DNA from: Pseudomonas viridiflava
GTDB lineage: Bacteria; Pseudomonadota; Gammaproteobacteria; Pseudomonadales; Pseudomonadaceae
DNA length: 64,000 bases
Direction: 5' to 3'
Assembly: GCF_900602065.1 (NCBI RefSeq)
Contig: NZ_UWFN01000285.1
Span: 62,001 to 126,000, forward strand
The notes beneath the pieces were generated by a model. That model made no database searches. It was not told where the DNA came from and worked only from the letters and a program-made list of their open reading frames with translations. Of the stretch, positions 43,342 through 51,623 are shown in pieces. Within the stretch, counting starts at the first letter, position 1. Each line of letters opens with the position of its first letter. The translations under genes and the position numbers were made by a program.

Positions 43342-44558
43342 CAGCAAGTTCCCTTCGCAGTGCCAGCGGGAACCAGTGGCAGTGTGACAATTGCACAGGT
43401 ACCGCGCCCGACGCGGGATTGATAGCGCACACCGCCCTGATGCGCACGGGTCACCGCCGTCACCACCGCCAGACCCAGACCGGTGCCCGTGGTCTTGGTG
43501 GTAAAGAAAGGCTCACCGATGCGAGCCAAAGCGGCAGCGTCGATGCCACTGCCGTTATCGCTGACGCAAATCCGCAAAACATCACCACGTGCGTAGGCGT
43601 GGACTTTCAGACGAGTACGCCCGGTACTGGCCTGCACGCCATTCTCCACCAGATTGAGCAATGCCCCGACCAGCGTGTCGCGGTTGCACAAGAGCTGCCC
43701 CTCAACACCGTCGCACTGCCAACGCACCGACAGCCCCTGAGTATGCGTTTGCGCCGCAGACTGCAGCGCCTGGAACAACTCAGTCGGAGTGATGCGGTCA
43801 GTCAACGGCAACTCGCCACGAGCAAAGACCAGCATGTCGCGAACCTGATGCTCCAATTCATGCAGGCGCTCCTTGAGCCGCCCGGCAAAACGTTGCTGGG
43901 TTTCCACCGGCAACTGCTGCTCCGTCAAATGGCTGGCATAGATCAGCGCGGCAGACAGTGGCGTGCGGATCTGATGTGCCAATGAAGCAACCATTCGGCC
44001 CAACGACGACAGGCGCTCATGGCGCGCCAGTTGCCCCTGCAAACGACGGGTTTCGGTCAGGTCATTGAGCAGAACCAGCTGACCGGGTTCTGCATCCAGC
44101 GAACGCGTAGAAATGGACAGGCGACGCCCATCCTTGAGAGATATTTCATGGCCGTCGTCTTCACGCGGCGCAAAGCAGCGGCTGATGACATGCCGCCAGA
44201 GTTCGCCCACCAAGGGTTGTCCAAGCAGATCCACCGCGGCAGGGTTGGCTTCACGCACGACACCCATGGCATCGATCACGATCACGCCGCCAGGTAGCAG
44301 GTCGAGCAGATTCTGCAACCGGAACGCCAGTCGCTCCTTTTCTGCAAGCTCCTGCATACGCTGCGCACTGACCACCGCCAGCTCGCCTTTGAGCTCTGTA
44401 ACCCTTGCTTCCAGCAAGCTGTAGGAATCTGTCAGCTGCGACGACATCTGGTTGAACAGCTGGAACGCCTGTTCAAGCCCTTGACGACTTTCCAGCTCGA
44501 GGGACGGCGGCACCTGGAGTGCTAGGTCGGAAGACATCTGCTGAGCGGCCTGGGACAT
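43341..44558 (-). CDS. fleS: sensor histidine kinase FleS
   Basis: 405 residues from ATG 44556-44558, with GAGAG 7 bp upstream; the frame is open further upstream but has no comparable ribosome site. No membrane segment is seen, so it is cytoplasmic. A helical N-terminus and PAS domain (about 80-170) are followed by the HisKA helix with H195 in SLAHQIRTPLSAAL, and the HATPase domain with NLVENGVQAS and TTGTGLGLAV. It phosphorylates FleR. Confidence 0.94.
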   Translation of the reverse strand: MSQAAQQMSSDLALQVPPSLELESRQGLEQAFQLFNQMSSQLTDSYSLLEARVTELKGELAVVSAQRMQELAEKERLAFRLQNLLDLLPGGVIVIDAMGVVREANPAAVDLLGQPLVGELWRHVISRCFAPREDDGHEISLKDGRRLSISTRSLDAEPGQLVLLNDLTETRRLQGQLARHERLSSLGRMVASLAHQIRTPLSAALIYASHLTEQQLPVETQQRFAGRLKERLHELEHQVRDMLVFARGELPLTDRITPTELFQALQSAAQTHTQGLSVRWQCDGVEGQLLCNRDTLVGALLNLVENGVQASTGRTRLKVHAYARGDVLRICVSDNGSGIDAAALARIGEPFFTTKTTGTGLGLAVVTAVTRAHQGGVRYQSRVGRGTCAIVTLPLVPAGTAKGTC

Positions 44559-44613
44559 GGATAATCTCTCGCGTGGCGAACCGTCAGTAAAAACGGTATG
44601 TTCCAGGAGACTT

Positions 44614-44629
44614 AGCAATCCTCGTGCCG
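44614..44629 (-). promoter_or_regulatory. sigma-54 promoter of fleSR
   Basis: The minus strand reads CGGCACGAGGATTGCT, which matches TGGCACG-N4-TTGCW except for the first base. It starts at the end of the fleQ terminator T-run and lies about 57 bp before fleS. FleQ is the expected activator. Confidence 0.8.
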
Positions 44630-44630
44630 A

Positions 44631-44658
44631 AAAAAAAGCCCCTGATAATTCAGGGGCT
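44631..44658 (-). terminator. factor-independent terminator of fleQ
   Basis: On the minus strand AGCCCCTGA pairs perfectly with TCAGGGGCT around a 4-nt loop and is followed at once by seven T residues. It lies 25 bp after the fleQ stop and separates fleQ from fleSR. Confidence 0.9.
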
Positions 44659-44683
44659 TGGCTTTATTCAGGCGATGTATGCG

Positions 44684-46162
44684 TCAATCATCCGCCTGTT
44701 CATCGCCCTCACGGCGACTCATGCCGTACTTGCGCATTTTCTCGACGAGTGTTGTACGACGGATCCTCAGGCGTTCTGCTGCACGAGCCACGATACCGCT
44801 TGCATCATCCAGCGCCTGCTGAATCAGACCTTGTTCCAATCCACCCAGATAATCTTTCAGGTCCAGGCCTTCTGGCGGCAGAACAGCGCTATTGGCGAAG
44901 TTAGGCGTGTGGCCGTTGATTGCAACACGCTCTTCGAGATCGCTGCGTATACCTTCAACCATCTGCTCGTCTTCGTCGTCGACGTAGCGGAATTTCTTCG
45001 GCAGCTCAGCGACACCAATCACACCATAGGGATGCATGATCGCCATACGCTCGACCAGATTGGCCAGCTCACGAACGTTACCCGGCCAGCCGTGACGACA
45101 CAGCGACATGATGGCCGCAGAATTGAAACGGATCGAACCGCGCTTCTCGTGCTCCATGCGCGAGATCAATTCATTCATCAGCAGCGGAATGTCTTCGACG
45201 CGCTCACGCAACGGGGCCATTTCGATCGGGAAGACGTTCAAGCGGTAGTAAAGGTCTTCACGAAAACTGCCAATCTCGATCATGGTTTCGAGATTTTTGT
45301 GGGTGGCAGCGATAATCCGGACGTCCACGCTTTGCGTCTTGTTGCTGCCGACGCGCTCAAACGTGCGCTCCTGAAGAACCCGCAACAACTTGACCTGCAT
45401 GGGCAGAGGCATGTCGCCGATCTCATCCAGGAACAACGTACCGCCATTAGCCAGCTCAAAACGCCCGGCACGGCTGGTGATAGCCCCGGTGAAGGCGCCC
45501 TTCTCGTGACCGAACAGTTCGCTTTCGAGTAGCTCTGCCGGTATCGCCCCGCAATTGACCGGTACAAACGGCGCATCGCGACGCTTGGAGTGATAGTGCA
45601 GGTTGCGCGCAACCACTTCCTTGCCTGTCCCCGACTCACCAAGGATCAACACACTGGCGTCGGTATCGGCAACTTGCTGCATCATCTGCCGGACATGCTG
45701 AATGGCGCGACTGGTGCCCACCAGGCTACGGAACAGATTAGGTTCGCGATGACGACCACGCTCACGCGCTTGATCATACATTTCGCGGTAAACCTGAGCC
45801 CGGTGCAGTGAATCCAGCAGCTTGCTGTAGCTAGGAGGCATCTCCAGCGTGGAGAGCACGCGGCGGCGCAAATCTTCAGGGAGCTCAGCGGAAGAAGAAT
45901 TTTCTCCCAAAAGCAAAACAGGAAGGAACTCATCCCATGCTGCGACGGTCTTAAGCAGTCCTTGAAGGCTGCCCGGCGCACTCACGGTGCCGACAAGCAC
46001 GCAAAGTACTTCGCGAGTGGACGTTAGAGAACCGACAACCTGCTGCCAATCCTGGCTTGAGCAGGAAAGATTTTCTTCGCCAAGAAAATTCAGAATTACC
46101 GCCAAATCACGGCGGCGCTGGCTGTCGTCATCGATCAGGAGAATCTTGATTTCACGCCACAT
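44684..46162 (-). CDS. fleQ: flagellar master regulator FleQ
   Basis: 492 residues. The N-terminal FleQ-type receiver (1-120) keeps the DDD acidic cluster (11-13), but its third strand, VLCVLVGTV, has no phosphoacceptor aspartate. The AAA+ domain has Walker A GESGTGKE (175-182), GAFTGA (222-227) and Walker B TLFLDEIGD. The C-terminal Fis-type helix-turn-helix reads AAERLRIRRTTLVEKMRKYG. FleQ drives early flagellar genes and, in P. aeruginosa, responds to cyclic di-GMP and FleN. Confidence 0.96.
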   Translation of the reverse strand: MWREIKILLIDDDSQRRRDLAVILNFLGEENLSCSSQDWQQVVGSLTSTREVLCVLVGTVSAPGSLQGLLKTVAAWDEFLPVLLLGENSSSAELPEDLRRRVLSTLEMPPSYSKLLDSLHRAQVYREMYDQARERGRHREPNLFRSLVGTSRAIQHVRQMMQQVADTDASVLILGESGTGKEVVARNLHYHSKRRDAPFVPVNCGAIPAELLESELFGHEKGAFTGAITSRAGRFELANGGTLFLDEIGDMPLPMQVKLLRVLQERTFERVGSNKTQSVDVRIIAATHKNLETMIEIGSFREDLYYRLNVFPIEMAPLRERVEDIPLLMNELISRMEHEKRGSIRFNSAAIMSLCRHGWPGNVRELANLVERMAIMHPYGVIGVAELPKKFRYVDDEDEQMVEGIRSDLEERVAINGHTPNFANSAVLPPEGLDLKDYLGGLEQGLIQQALDDASGIVARAAERLRIRRTTLVEKMRKYGMSRREGDEQADD

Positions 46163-46244
46163 GCAATAGCAACTTCCCTAGTCAACTCAATGCCCATACA
46201 TGGGGCAGCTTGGTATCCCGGCCACTGCTTATACCGAGAACCAG

Positions 46245-46273
46245 AAAATAGTAAACATCGCTAGTTAAGTCAA
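46245..46273 (-). promoter_or_regulatory. possible sigma-70 promoter of fleQ
   Basis: On the minus strand TTGACT (-35) and TATTTT (-10) are 17 bp apart in an A/T-rich stretch about 85-110 bp before fleQ, in the 162-bp fliT-fleQ gap. fleQ is sigma-70 driven in P. aeruginosa, which agrees. Confidence 0.45.
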
Positions 46274-46324
46274 AATACCGTAAACAGTCAAATTTATGGC
46301 GTAAAGCTTATTTTGACCAACCGG

Positions 46325-46624
46325 TCACGAATCAAACAGATGGTAAACCTTTGCTGCATTTTTGGCTTGGCTGATTTGCGTCATTTCGTCGACAATTGCC
46401 TGACGTTCACCCGTTGCAGTGTCAATCAGCTGCCGATACACCGTCAATAACTCTTCCAGGTTGTTACGCAACTCTGGCTCATTCGGCATATCTTCGCTAA
46501 TAACATCTTCGACACAGGCACGACACGCCAGGTCCAGCTTGCCAATGGTTTCCCAATCGCGCTCAGCCAAAGCACCAACCAGCGCTTCGCGAGTCTCTTC
46601 GATACGCTTGAGTGCAGCACTCAT
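46325..46624 (-). CDS. fliT: flagellar chaperone FliT-like protein
   Basis: 99 residues, all helical: MSAALKRIEETREALVGALAERDW then LDLACRACVEDVI and a helical tail. This is a small protein of the FliT type that holds the cap protein FliD and may tune export. Sequence signal is weak; the call leans on its place after fliS and before fleQ, as in other Pseudomonas. Confidence 0.75.
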   Translation of the reverse strand: MSAALKRIEETREALVGALAERDWETIGKLDLACRACVEDVISEDMPNEPELRNNLEELLTVYRQLIDTATGERQAIVDEMTQISQAKNAAKVYHLFDS

Positions 46625-46650
46625 GTGAATATCCTCAGTACAACAGCTTC

Positions 46651-47046
46651 TTATTGATTTTGTTGATCAGCAATTGCGTCCCAGCCCTCTTTGACCGTAA
46701 TCAGCAAGCCTGCGACTTCGTCGAGCATTTTCGGATCATTCTTGACGTTGGCTTCCGCCAGACGCTTCATCATGAAGTGGTAGAGGTTATCCTGATTCCT
46801 CAGTGCGTCAGTTGGATCTTTATCCAGGTCCAGACCTTCGCGCAAACCACCGACAATCCCGATGGCCTTACTGATGAAGATGCCTTTGCTCGCAATATCC
46901 CTGCGCGCCATCGCGCCTTTAGCCTGGGCAATGCGGTCAAGACCGCCTTCCATCAACATTTGCACAAGGCGATGAGGACTGGCTTCAGAGGTCTGTGCCT
47001 GAGAACCGATCTTCTGGTATTGACGCAACGCTAGCATGGGATTCAT
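46651..47046 (-). CDS. fliS: flagellin export chaperone FliS
   Basis: 131 residues from ATG 47044-47046; an upstream in-frame start is less likely. A helical bundle with the family pattern LRQYQKIGSQAQTSEASPHRLVQMLMEGGLDRI is followed by LYHFMMKRLAEANVKND. It binds the flagellin C-terminus to stop early polymerisation. A 26-bp gap leads to fliT. Confidence 0.94.
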   Translation of the reverse strand: MNPMLALRQYQKIGSQAQTSEASPHRLVQMLMEGGLDRIAQAKGAMARRDIASKGIFISKAIGIVGGLREGLDLDKDPTDALRNQDNLYHFMMKRLAEANVKNDPKMLDEVAGLLITVKEGWDAIADQQNQ

Positions 47047-47120
47047 AGATAACCTCGTAGCAACTCCGGGATGCACATAACCAAGCTATCGACGCCCGGT
47101 CAAAAAACTTTAGCCTAAAG

Positions 47121-47146
47121 CAAAAACCCGACACGAAGTCGGGTTT
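47121..47146 (-). terminator. factor-independent terminator after fliD
   Basis: On the minus strand AAACCCGAC pairs with GTCGGGTTT around TTCGT, followed by further T residues, 16 bp past the fliD stop. Some read-through or a separate promoter must serve fliS-fliT. Confidence 0.85.
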
Positions 47147-47162
47147 CTGATGCTTCATTTAC

Positions 47163-48599
47163 TTACGAAGCGTTTTTCTGAGCGTTCATGGCCTCAAAGA
47201 TCGAGGTAATGCTCGACGCAGTTGCCTTGAGCTGAGCAACAACCAGGTCCATGGCATTGTACTTTTTCGTCAACGAATCAGTCAGCGAGGCGATTCGACG
47301 ATTCAGTGCCTCCTGCTGATTGGTCAGGTCATTCTGGGTTTTGGTCAACTGGGTAGTCTTGGTTGCCAGAATCCCACCGGTCGCGGCGTAGGGGTCAATG
47401 GCTTTACCAATCCTTGCCAACAATCCGGTATCGCCCGAGAACAGCGACTGCACCTGGCCTGCCATCTTCTTGTCGTTCATCGCCGCATTGAACTTGGCGC
47501 TGTCCATGGACAGGGTACCGTTGCTCTGGGTGGTGATACCCAGCTGCGCCAACGAACCAAGACCGCTATTGGTGGTGGCGGTAGCGATCTGATCGCGGAT
47601 AGCGGAGAGCATGCCGGCTGCGGTTGAATCACCGGTCAACTCAGCGGGTACAAACAAACCTTCTGAGTCAGTGGTGCCTTTAGTCAGCGTACCTACCAGG
47701 TTGACCAACGTGTTGTACGAAGTCATGAAGGTATTGAGCGAAGTCTTCAAACCATCGGTGTTAGTCGCAACAGTAATGGTCGAAAAAACCTGAGCGCCAT
47801 TGCTACCAGCAGTCAACAGATCAAAGCTCAAGCCGGAAATAGCGCCGGAAACGGTGTTGCTTTTACTGGTGATCGCAAGACCGTCGACTGTAAATTCGGC
47901 ATCTCCGGCCACTGCAGAAATGGCCCCAGCACCCTTGACACCGCCCACGGCGGTGTCCGACATGGTTTTCGTGCCATCGATATCCAGCAGCGTGCCAACG
48001 TTGCCGCTGCCGACAACCGAAATATCACTGCCCTTGCCGGTGGTCGTTGAGCTGAATACCAGACGCGAACCGTCACCGTCGGTAATGATGTTGGCGCTGA
48101 TGCCCGCAGTCTGCAGCTGCTTGTTGATCGCGTTACGGGCATCTTCCAACGTCCCGCCGGCTTCGAGAGTCACTTTATGATTAGTGCCATTCTGACTGAT
48201 GGTTATATCACCACTCGGAATGGCACTGGTCTGAGCGGCCGTCAATGCAGCGGTAGCGACTTTGGAAGCCGTTGCCAATTTGGAAACACCAATGGTGTAA
48301 GTGCCGTTGACTGCTGTGTTGTTCGCGGTTGCTTTAACCACTGTCTCAGCGGACGAGGTAGCGGCATAACCCAGAAATGCGGGTGCAGTGGTGCTATTCA
48401 GGGCCTTCATCGAGTCCTGAAATGCAGTCAAAGCGGATTTGATCTTGGCAACTGCCGACAAGGAACCCGTCGTTTTAGCCGTCTGCTTATCGATCTGATT
48501 TTGCTTGGCAGCCTTATCGGAATCGACCAGAACCTTGACAATATCGCCAATGTTCAGCCCTGAACCCACGCCGATCGTTGAACTAATTGGACTTGCCAT
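47163..48599 (-). CDS. fliD: flagellar cap protein FliD
   Basis: 478 residues from ATG 48597-48599. The conserved N-terminal coiled-coil region (SSTIGVGSGLNIGDIVKVLVDSD) and the C-terminal domain (about 240-478, with RIASLTDSLTKKYNAMDLVVAQLKA) flank a variable outer domain. The pentameric cap folds flagellin at the tip and can bind host mucin or surfaces in other Pseudomonas. Confidence 0.94.
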   Translation of the reverse strand: MASPISSTIGVGSGLNIGDIVKVLVDSDKAAKQNQIDKQTAKTTGSLSAVAKIKSALTAFQDSMKALNSTTAPAFLGYAATSSAETVVKATANNTAVNGTYTIGVSKLATASKVATAALTAAQTSAIPSGDITISQNGTNHKVTLEAGGTLEDARNAINKQLQTAGISANIITDGDGSRLVFSSTTTGKGSDISVVGSGNVGTLLDIDGTKTMSDTAVGGVKGAGAISAVAGDAEFTVDGLAITSKSNTVSGAISGLSFDLLTAGSNGAQVFSTITVATNTDGLKTSLNTFMTSYNTLVNLVGTLTKGTTDSEGLFVPAELTGDSTAAGMLSAIRDQIATATTNSGLGSLAQLGITTQSNGTLSMDSAKFNAAMNDKKMAGQVQSLFSGDTGLLARIGKAIDPYAATGGILATKTTQLTKTQNDLTNQQEALNRRIASLTDSLTKKYNAMDLVVAQLKATASSITSIFEAMNAQKNAS

Positions 48600-48660
48600 G
48601 TGCATCTCCCTTCGAGAGTGTTGCCGGCCTTTTGACCCATGATTGACTCAACAAACCTGC

Positions 48661-48676
48661 AACAAATTTCGTGCCA
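48661..48676 (-). promoter_or_regulatory. possible sigma-54 promoter of fliD
   Basis: The minus strand reads TGGCACGAAATTTGTT. The -24 half is perfect; the -12 half has TTGTT in place of TTGCW. It lies about 62 bp before fliD, in the flaG-fliD gap. fliD is FleQ/sigma-54 dependent in P. aeruginosa. Confidence 0.5.
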
Positions 48677-48680
48677 GTTA

Positions 48681-49058
48681 TCAGACTTCGGCGCGGAACA
48701 ACAAACTGCCTGCGTCACTCAGGCTGTCCGCGAGTTTCAACACTTCCTCATTGGGAATCTGTCGAATCACTTCACCGGATGTACTTGCGATAACTTTGAC
48801 AACAACCTTGCCAGAGGATTCGTCAACCGAGAATTCGAGATTGCGCTTGACCGACTGGAAGAACTTTTGAATGTCCTCCGCCGCAGCCTTGACACGCTCG
48901 TCATCGGGCGTTTGCCCCTGTTGCTGCGAACCTTTACTTTCAGCCGAAGCAGAAACACCTGCAACTGAAGTTTTCTCTACCGGTTTATCCACAACCACAG
49001 ACTGCGGTGCCGGTTGAGCGGCAGGATAAGACAGGTTCAGCTTTACATTCATATCCAT
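48681..49058 (-). CDS. flaG: FlaG family protein
   Basis: 125 residues from ATG 49056-49058, with AGAGG 8 bp upstream. A low-complexity N-terminal half is followed by the FlaG fold: FQSVKRNLEFSVDESSGKVV then SGEVIRQIPNEEVLKLAD. FlaG influences filament length or stability in other species. Position between fliC and fliD is standard for Pseudomonas. Confidence 0.9.
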   Translation of the reverse strand: MDMNVKLNLSYPAAQPAPQSVVVDKPVEKTSVAGVSASAESKGSQQQGQTPDDERVKAAAEDIQKFFQSVKRNLEFSVDESSGKVVVKVIASTSGEVIRQIPNEEVLKLADSLSDAGSLLFRAEV

Positions 49059-49077
49059 AACCAAAACCTCTGAAAGT

Positions 49078-49113
49078 AAAAAAGCGAGAGAGTACGAAAC
49101 GCACTCCCCCGCT
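49078..49113 (-). terminator. factor-independent terminator of fliC
   Basis: On the minus strand an 11-bp stem AGCGGGGGAGT / ACTCTCTCGCT (with G-T pairs) and a 9-nt loop are followed by six T residues. It lies 16 bp past the fliC stop, so most fliC message should end here. Confidence 0.8.
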
Positions 49114-49129
49114 AAAGCTCATGCCGATA

Positions 49130-49978
49130 TTACTGAAGCAGTTTCAGTACAGCGGAAGGCAGCTGGTTGGCCTGAGCCAGAACCGAAGTAGAAGCCTGTT
49201 GCAGAGTTTGTTGCTTGGTCAACTGAGCAGTTTCAGCAGCGAAGTCGGTATCTTGTACGCGACCCAGTGCAGCACTGGCGTTTTCGTTGATGTTCTGCAG
49301 GTTGGAGATGGTGCTGGTCAGACGGTTTTGTGCAGCACCGAGGTCAGCACGAGTGGCGTTGATGGTCGACAGAGCCGAGTCGATTGCAGCGATTGCAGCA
49401 GAGAAGTTGGTTTCTGCAGTATCGCTGTCGGAACCGACGATGGTGATTGCCGAACCGACACCCAGGGTGCTGGCGTCGAAGCTTGCGCTCAGAGTCAGGG
49501 AGATCTGGTTCGAGTCGCCGCTGTTAGAGCCAACCTGGAAAGTCATGGTGCTGGCAGTACCGTCAATCAGGTTCTTGCCGTTCAGGTTGGTGCTGTTGGC
49601 GATACGGGTCAGCTCTTCACTCATCTGAGTGAATTCTTTGTTCAGAGCGTCACGGTCGTCTGCGCTGTTGCTGTCGTTACGGGACTGAACAGCCAGTTCA
49701 CGCATACGCTGCAGAATGTTGGTCGACTCTTGCAGAGCGCCTTCAGCAGTCTGAGCGATCGAGATACCGTCGTTGGCGTTTTTGATCGCCATTGTCTGAC
49801 CGCGGATCTGCGAAGTGATACGGGTAGCGATCTGCAGGCCGGCGGCGTCGTCTTTAGCGCTGTTGATTTTCAGGCCGGAGGACAGACGAGTCATCGAAAC
49901 CGAAAGAGCGTCGGATGCCTTGCCAAGGTTCTTTTGAACGTTCAAGGATGCAACGTTGGTGTTTACTGTTAAAGCCAT
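49130..49978 (-). CDS. fliC: flagellin FliC
   Basis: 282 residues, the usual size of P. syringae flagellin. The conserved D0/D1 ends are intact, with a short central domain (about 140-205). The flg22 immune epitope occupies residues 30-51 and reads TRLSSGLKINS then AKDDAAGLQIA, the syringae form. The flgII-28 epitope region is 84-111 and contains NSADDRDA near its end, unlike the syringae variants I recall. Serines 143, 164, 176, 183, 193 and 201, the glycosylated positions of pv. tabaci flagellin, are all present. GAGGA precedes the ATG by 7 bp. It has its own sigma-28 promoter and terminator. Confidence 0.97.
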   Translation of the reverse strand: MALTVNTNVASLNVQKNLGKASDALSVSMTRLSSGLKINSAKDDAAGLQIATRITSQIRGQTMAIKNANDGISIAQTAEGALQESTNILQRMRELAVQSRNDSNSADDRDALNKEFTQMSEELTRIANSTNLNGKNLIDGTASTMTFQVGSNSGDSNQISLTLSASFDASTLGVGSAITIVGSDSDTAETNFSAAIAAIDSALSTINATRADLGAAQNRLTSTISNLQNINENASAALGRVQDTDFAAETAQLTKQQTLQQASTSVLAQANQLPSAVLKLLQ

Positions 49979-50058
49979 GATGAATTCCTCGTTGGTTGAG
50001 TACTGCGGGCTTCCGGCCCCTGCAAGCGCCGGGTGTGCCTAGAGAACCTTCGTAATAG

Positions 50059-50085
50059 TTATCGTCGCGGTAGCAACTTGCTTGA
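50059..50085 (-). promoter_or_regulatory. sigma-28 (FliA) promoter of fliC
   Basis: On the minus strand TCAAGCAA is followed after 11 bp by GACGATAA, close to TCAAGTTT-N11-GCCGATAA. It lies about 80 bp before the fliC start, giving a leader of roughly 70 nt. Confidence 0.8.
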
Positions 50086-50242
50086 GGATTTTTTTGAAAA
50101 AAATTACTAGCAGACGGCCACCCCTCGTAAAACAAGGGCTTAGCGCGAGACACACAAGGAAATGACGCCAACAATTTGTTCGGCTTCAGACGTCTTTAGC
50201 CGCTTATCAGAACAACCAACAGAAAAGACTTTAGCTTTTAAT

Positions 50243-50277
50243 CAAAAAAGCGCCTACGGGATTGCCCCATAAGCGCC
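50243..50277 (-). terminator. factor-independent terminator after the ketoacyl synthase gene
   Basis: On the minus strand GCGCTTATGGGG pairs with CCCGTAGGCGC (two G-T pairs) around a short loop, followed by six T residues. It ends the fgt1-fgt2-synthase unit about 110 bp past its last stop and shields fliC. Confidence 0.7.
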
Positions 50278-50387
50278 CTACTATCAAAGCTCAAACAACC
50301 CTCTCGCTATGAGCGCTCGCAGTTCAGGCTGACTGTAAAGCGCCTTCATCACCTCGCAGCACTCGCGAGCTACTTCTACAGGCTGAC

Positions 50388-51314
50388 TCAGCCTTTATAA
50401 ATAATCGCCGAGCCCCAGGACAGGCCTACACCAAAACCACTCAACGCAACACGGGTCCAGGTCGAATCCAGCACATGCTTTTCAAGCAGCAGCGGAATGC
50501 TGGAGGAAACAGTATTGCCCGTCTCGACCATGTCCTTGAGAAACTTTTCAGGCTTGTCTTCAAAGCGACGAGCCACCGCATCGACAATGGCCGCACTGCC
50601 TTGGTGAATGCAGAACGCATCGATGTCATCAGGCTGCAAGCCGGACTCCGACAGCAACTCGTGCAAATGCGCGGGCACTTTCAGCAGGGCAAAGTTAAAA
50701 ACCTGGCGACCGTTCATAAAGAACACACCGTTGCTGACCTTTAAATGCGGCGCGCCGGAACCGTCCGTGCCGAACTTGGCTTTGCCCAGTTTCCAGATGG
50801 CATCTTCACCCATCCAGGTCGCCGTGGCGGCATCGCCAAACAACATGGTGGTGTTTCGATCCTCGGGGTCAACGATCTTCGAGTAGGGGTCGGCGGTTAC
50901 CAACAGGCCATTCTTCAGGCCAGCGGCCTCCATGAAGCCTTTGATCGCGTAGATACCGTAGACATAACCCGAACAACCCAAGGAGATATCAAAAGCTGCG
51001 ACATTGGTCGACAAGCCCAGCTTGTCCTGCACGATGGCTGCGGTGTGCGGCAGACCTTCCTCATCGCCGTTCTGGGTGACGACGATAAGGACATCAATAC
51101 TTTCACGGCTGAGTTGCGGATTGTTGGCCAGCAGCTTGTTGACCGCTTCGACGCACAGGTCAGAAGTTTCCTGTGCCGCGTCTTTACGTGGCAGGAAGGT
51201 TGAGCCGATCTTGCCAAGAATGAAATCCTCATCCTTATCGAACTTGGCACCTTGAGCGTAGTTATCCACGCCAGCGGTGGGCACATAACTCGCTATGCTT
51301 TTTATGCCAATCAT
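50388..51314 (-). CDS. 3-oxoacyl-ACP synthase III family protein of the flagellin glycosylation island
   Basis: 308 residues with a FabH-like thiolase fold. The Cys-His-Asn triad is intact: C114 in SLGCSGYVYG, H237 in CIHQGSAA and N267 in ETGNTVSSS. The housekeeping initiator FabH is normally beside fatty-acid genes, so this paralogue is probably specialised. It corresponds to orf3 of the P. syringae island. One idea is that it makes or transfers the short acyl group on the terminal 4-amino sugar of the flagellin glycan; this is not shown by sequence. Confidence 0.85.
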   Translation of the reverse strand: MIGIKSIASYVPTAGVDNYAQGAKFDKDEDFILGKIGSTFLPRKDAAQETSDLCVEAVNKLLANNPQLSRESIDVLIVVTQNGDEEGLPHTAAIVQDKLGLSTNVAAFDISLGCSGYVYGIYAIKGFMEAAGLKNGLLVTADPYSKIVDPEDRNTTMLFGDAATATWMGEDAIWKLGKAKFGTDGSGAPHLKVSNGVFFMNGRQVFNFALLKVPAHLHELLSESGLQPDDIDAFCIHQGSAAIVDAVARRFEDKPEKFLKDMVETGNTVSSSIPLLLEKHVLDSTWTRVALSGFGVGLSWGSAIIYKG

Positions 51315-51580
51315 CAGGGTTTCCCGATTAGTAAACAGGTCAATATTCGTCCCACAGAAATCAGGGCACTACCAAAAGAGGTTATTTGTGTGCATTTTCA
51401 GGGCGATGGGCACGTTAAGCAAGTCGGCCGCATGGCAATCCCCGTCACACGATACAGTGAAGATGCACTTTATGACCCGCAGGTCACTAGAAAAGGCGGC
51501 TGCAGGAGTGGTGGCGGGATGAAAGTCGGATCATCGACCTGACCGTGAATCAGTCAACGCAACGACGAGAGAAACGGACA

Positions 51581-51609
51581 CTGATCCGGCACACTGCGCA
51601 CCGGATCAG
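51581..51609 (-). other. hairpin after fgt2
   Basis: CTGATCCGG and CCGGATCAG form a perfect 9-bp stem with an 11-nt loop, 14 bp past the fgt2 stop, with a weak T-containing tail on the coding strand. It may attenuate transcription into the synthase gene. The remaining part of the 309-bp gap (51315-51623) shows no gene I can support. Confidence 0.5.
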
Positions 51610-51623
51610 CAGGAGGACGCGCC

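Noticed and set aside
51252..51542. 96-codon plus-strand frame in the fgt2-synthase gap
   Set aside because: Starts inside the synthase gene antisense, no ribosome site and no recognisable product.
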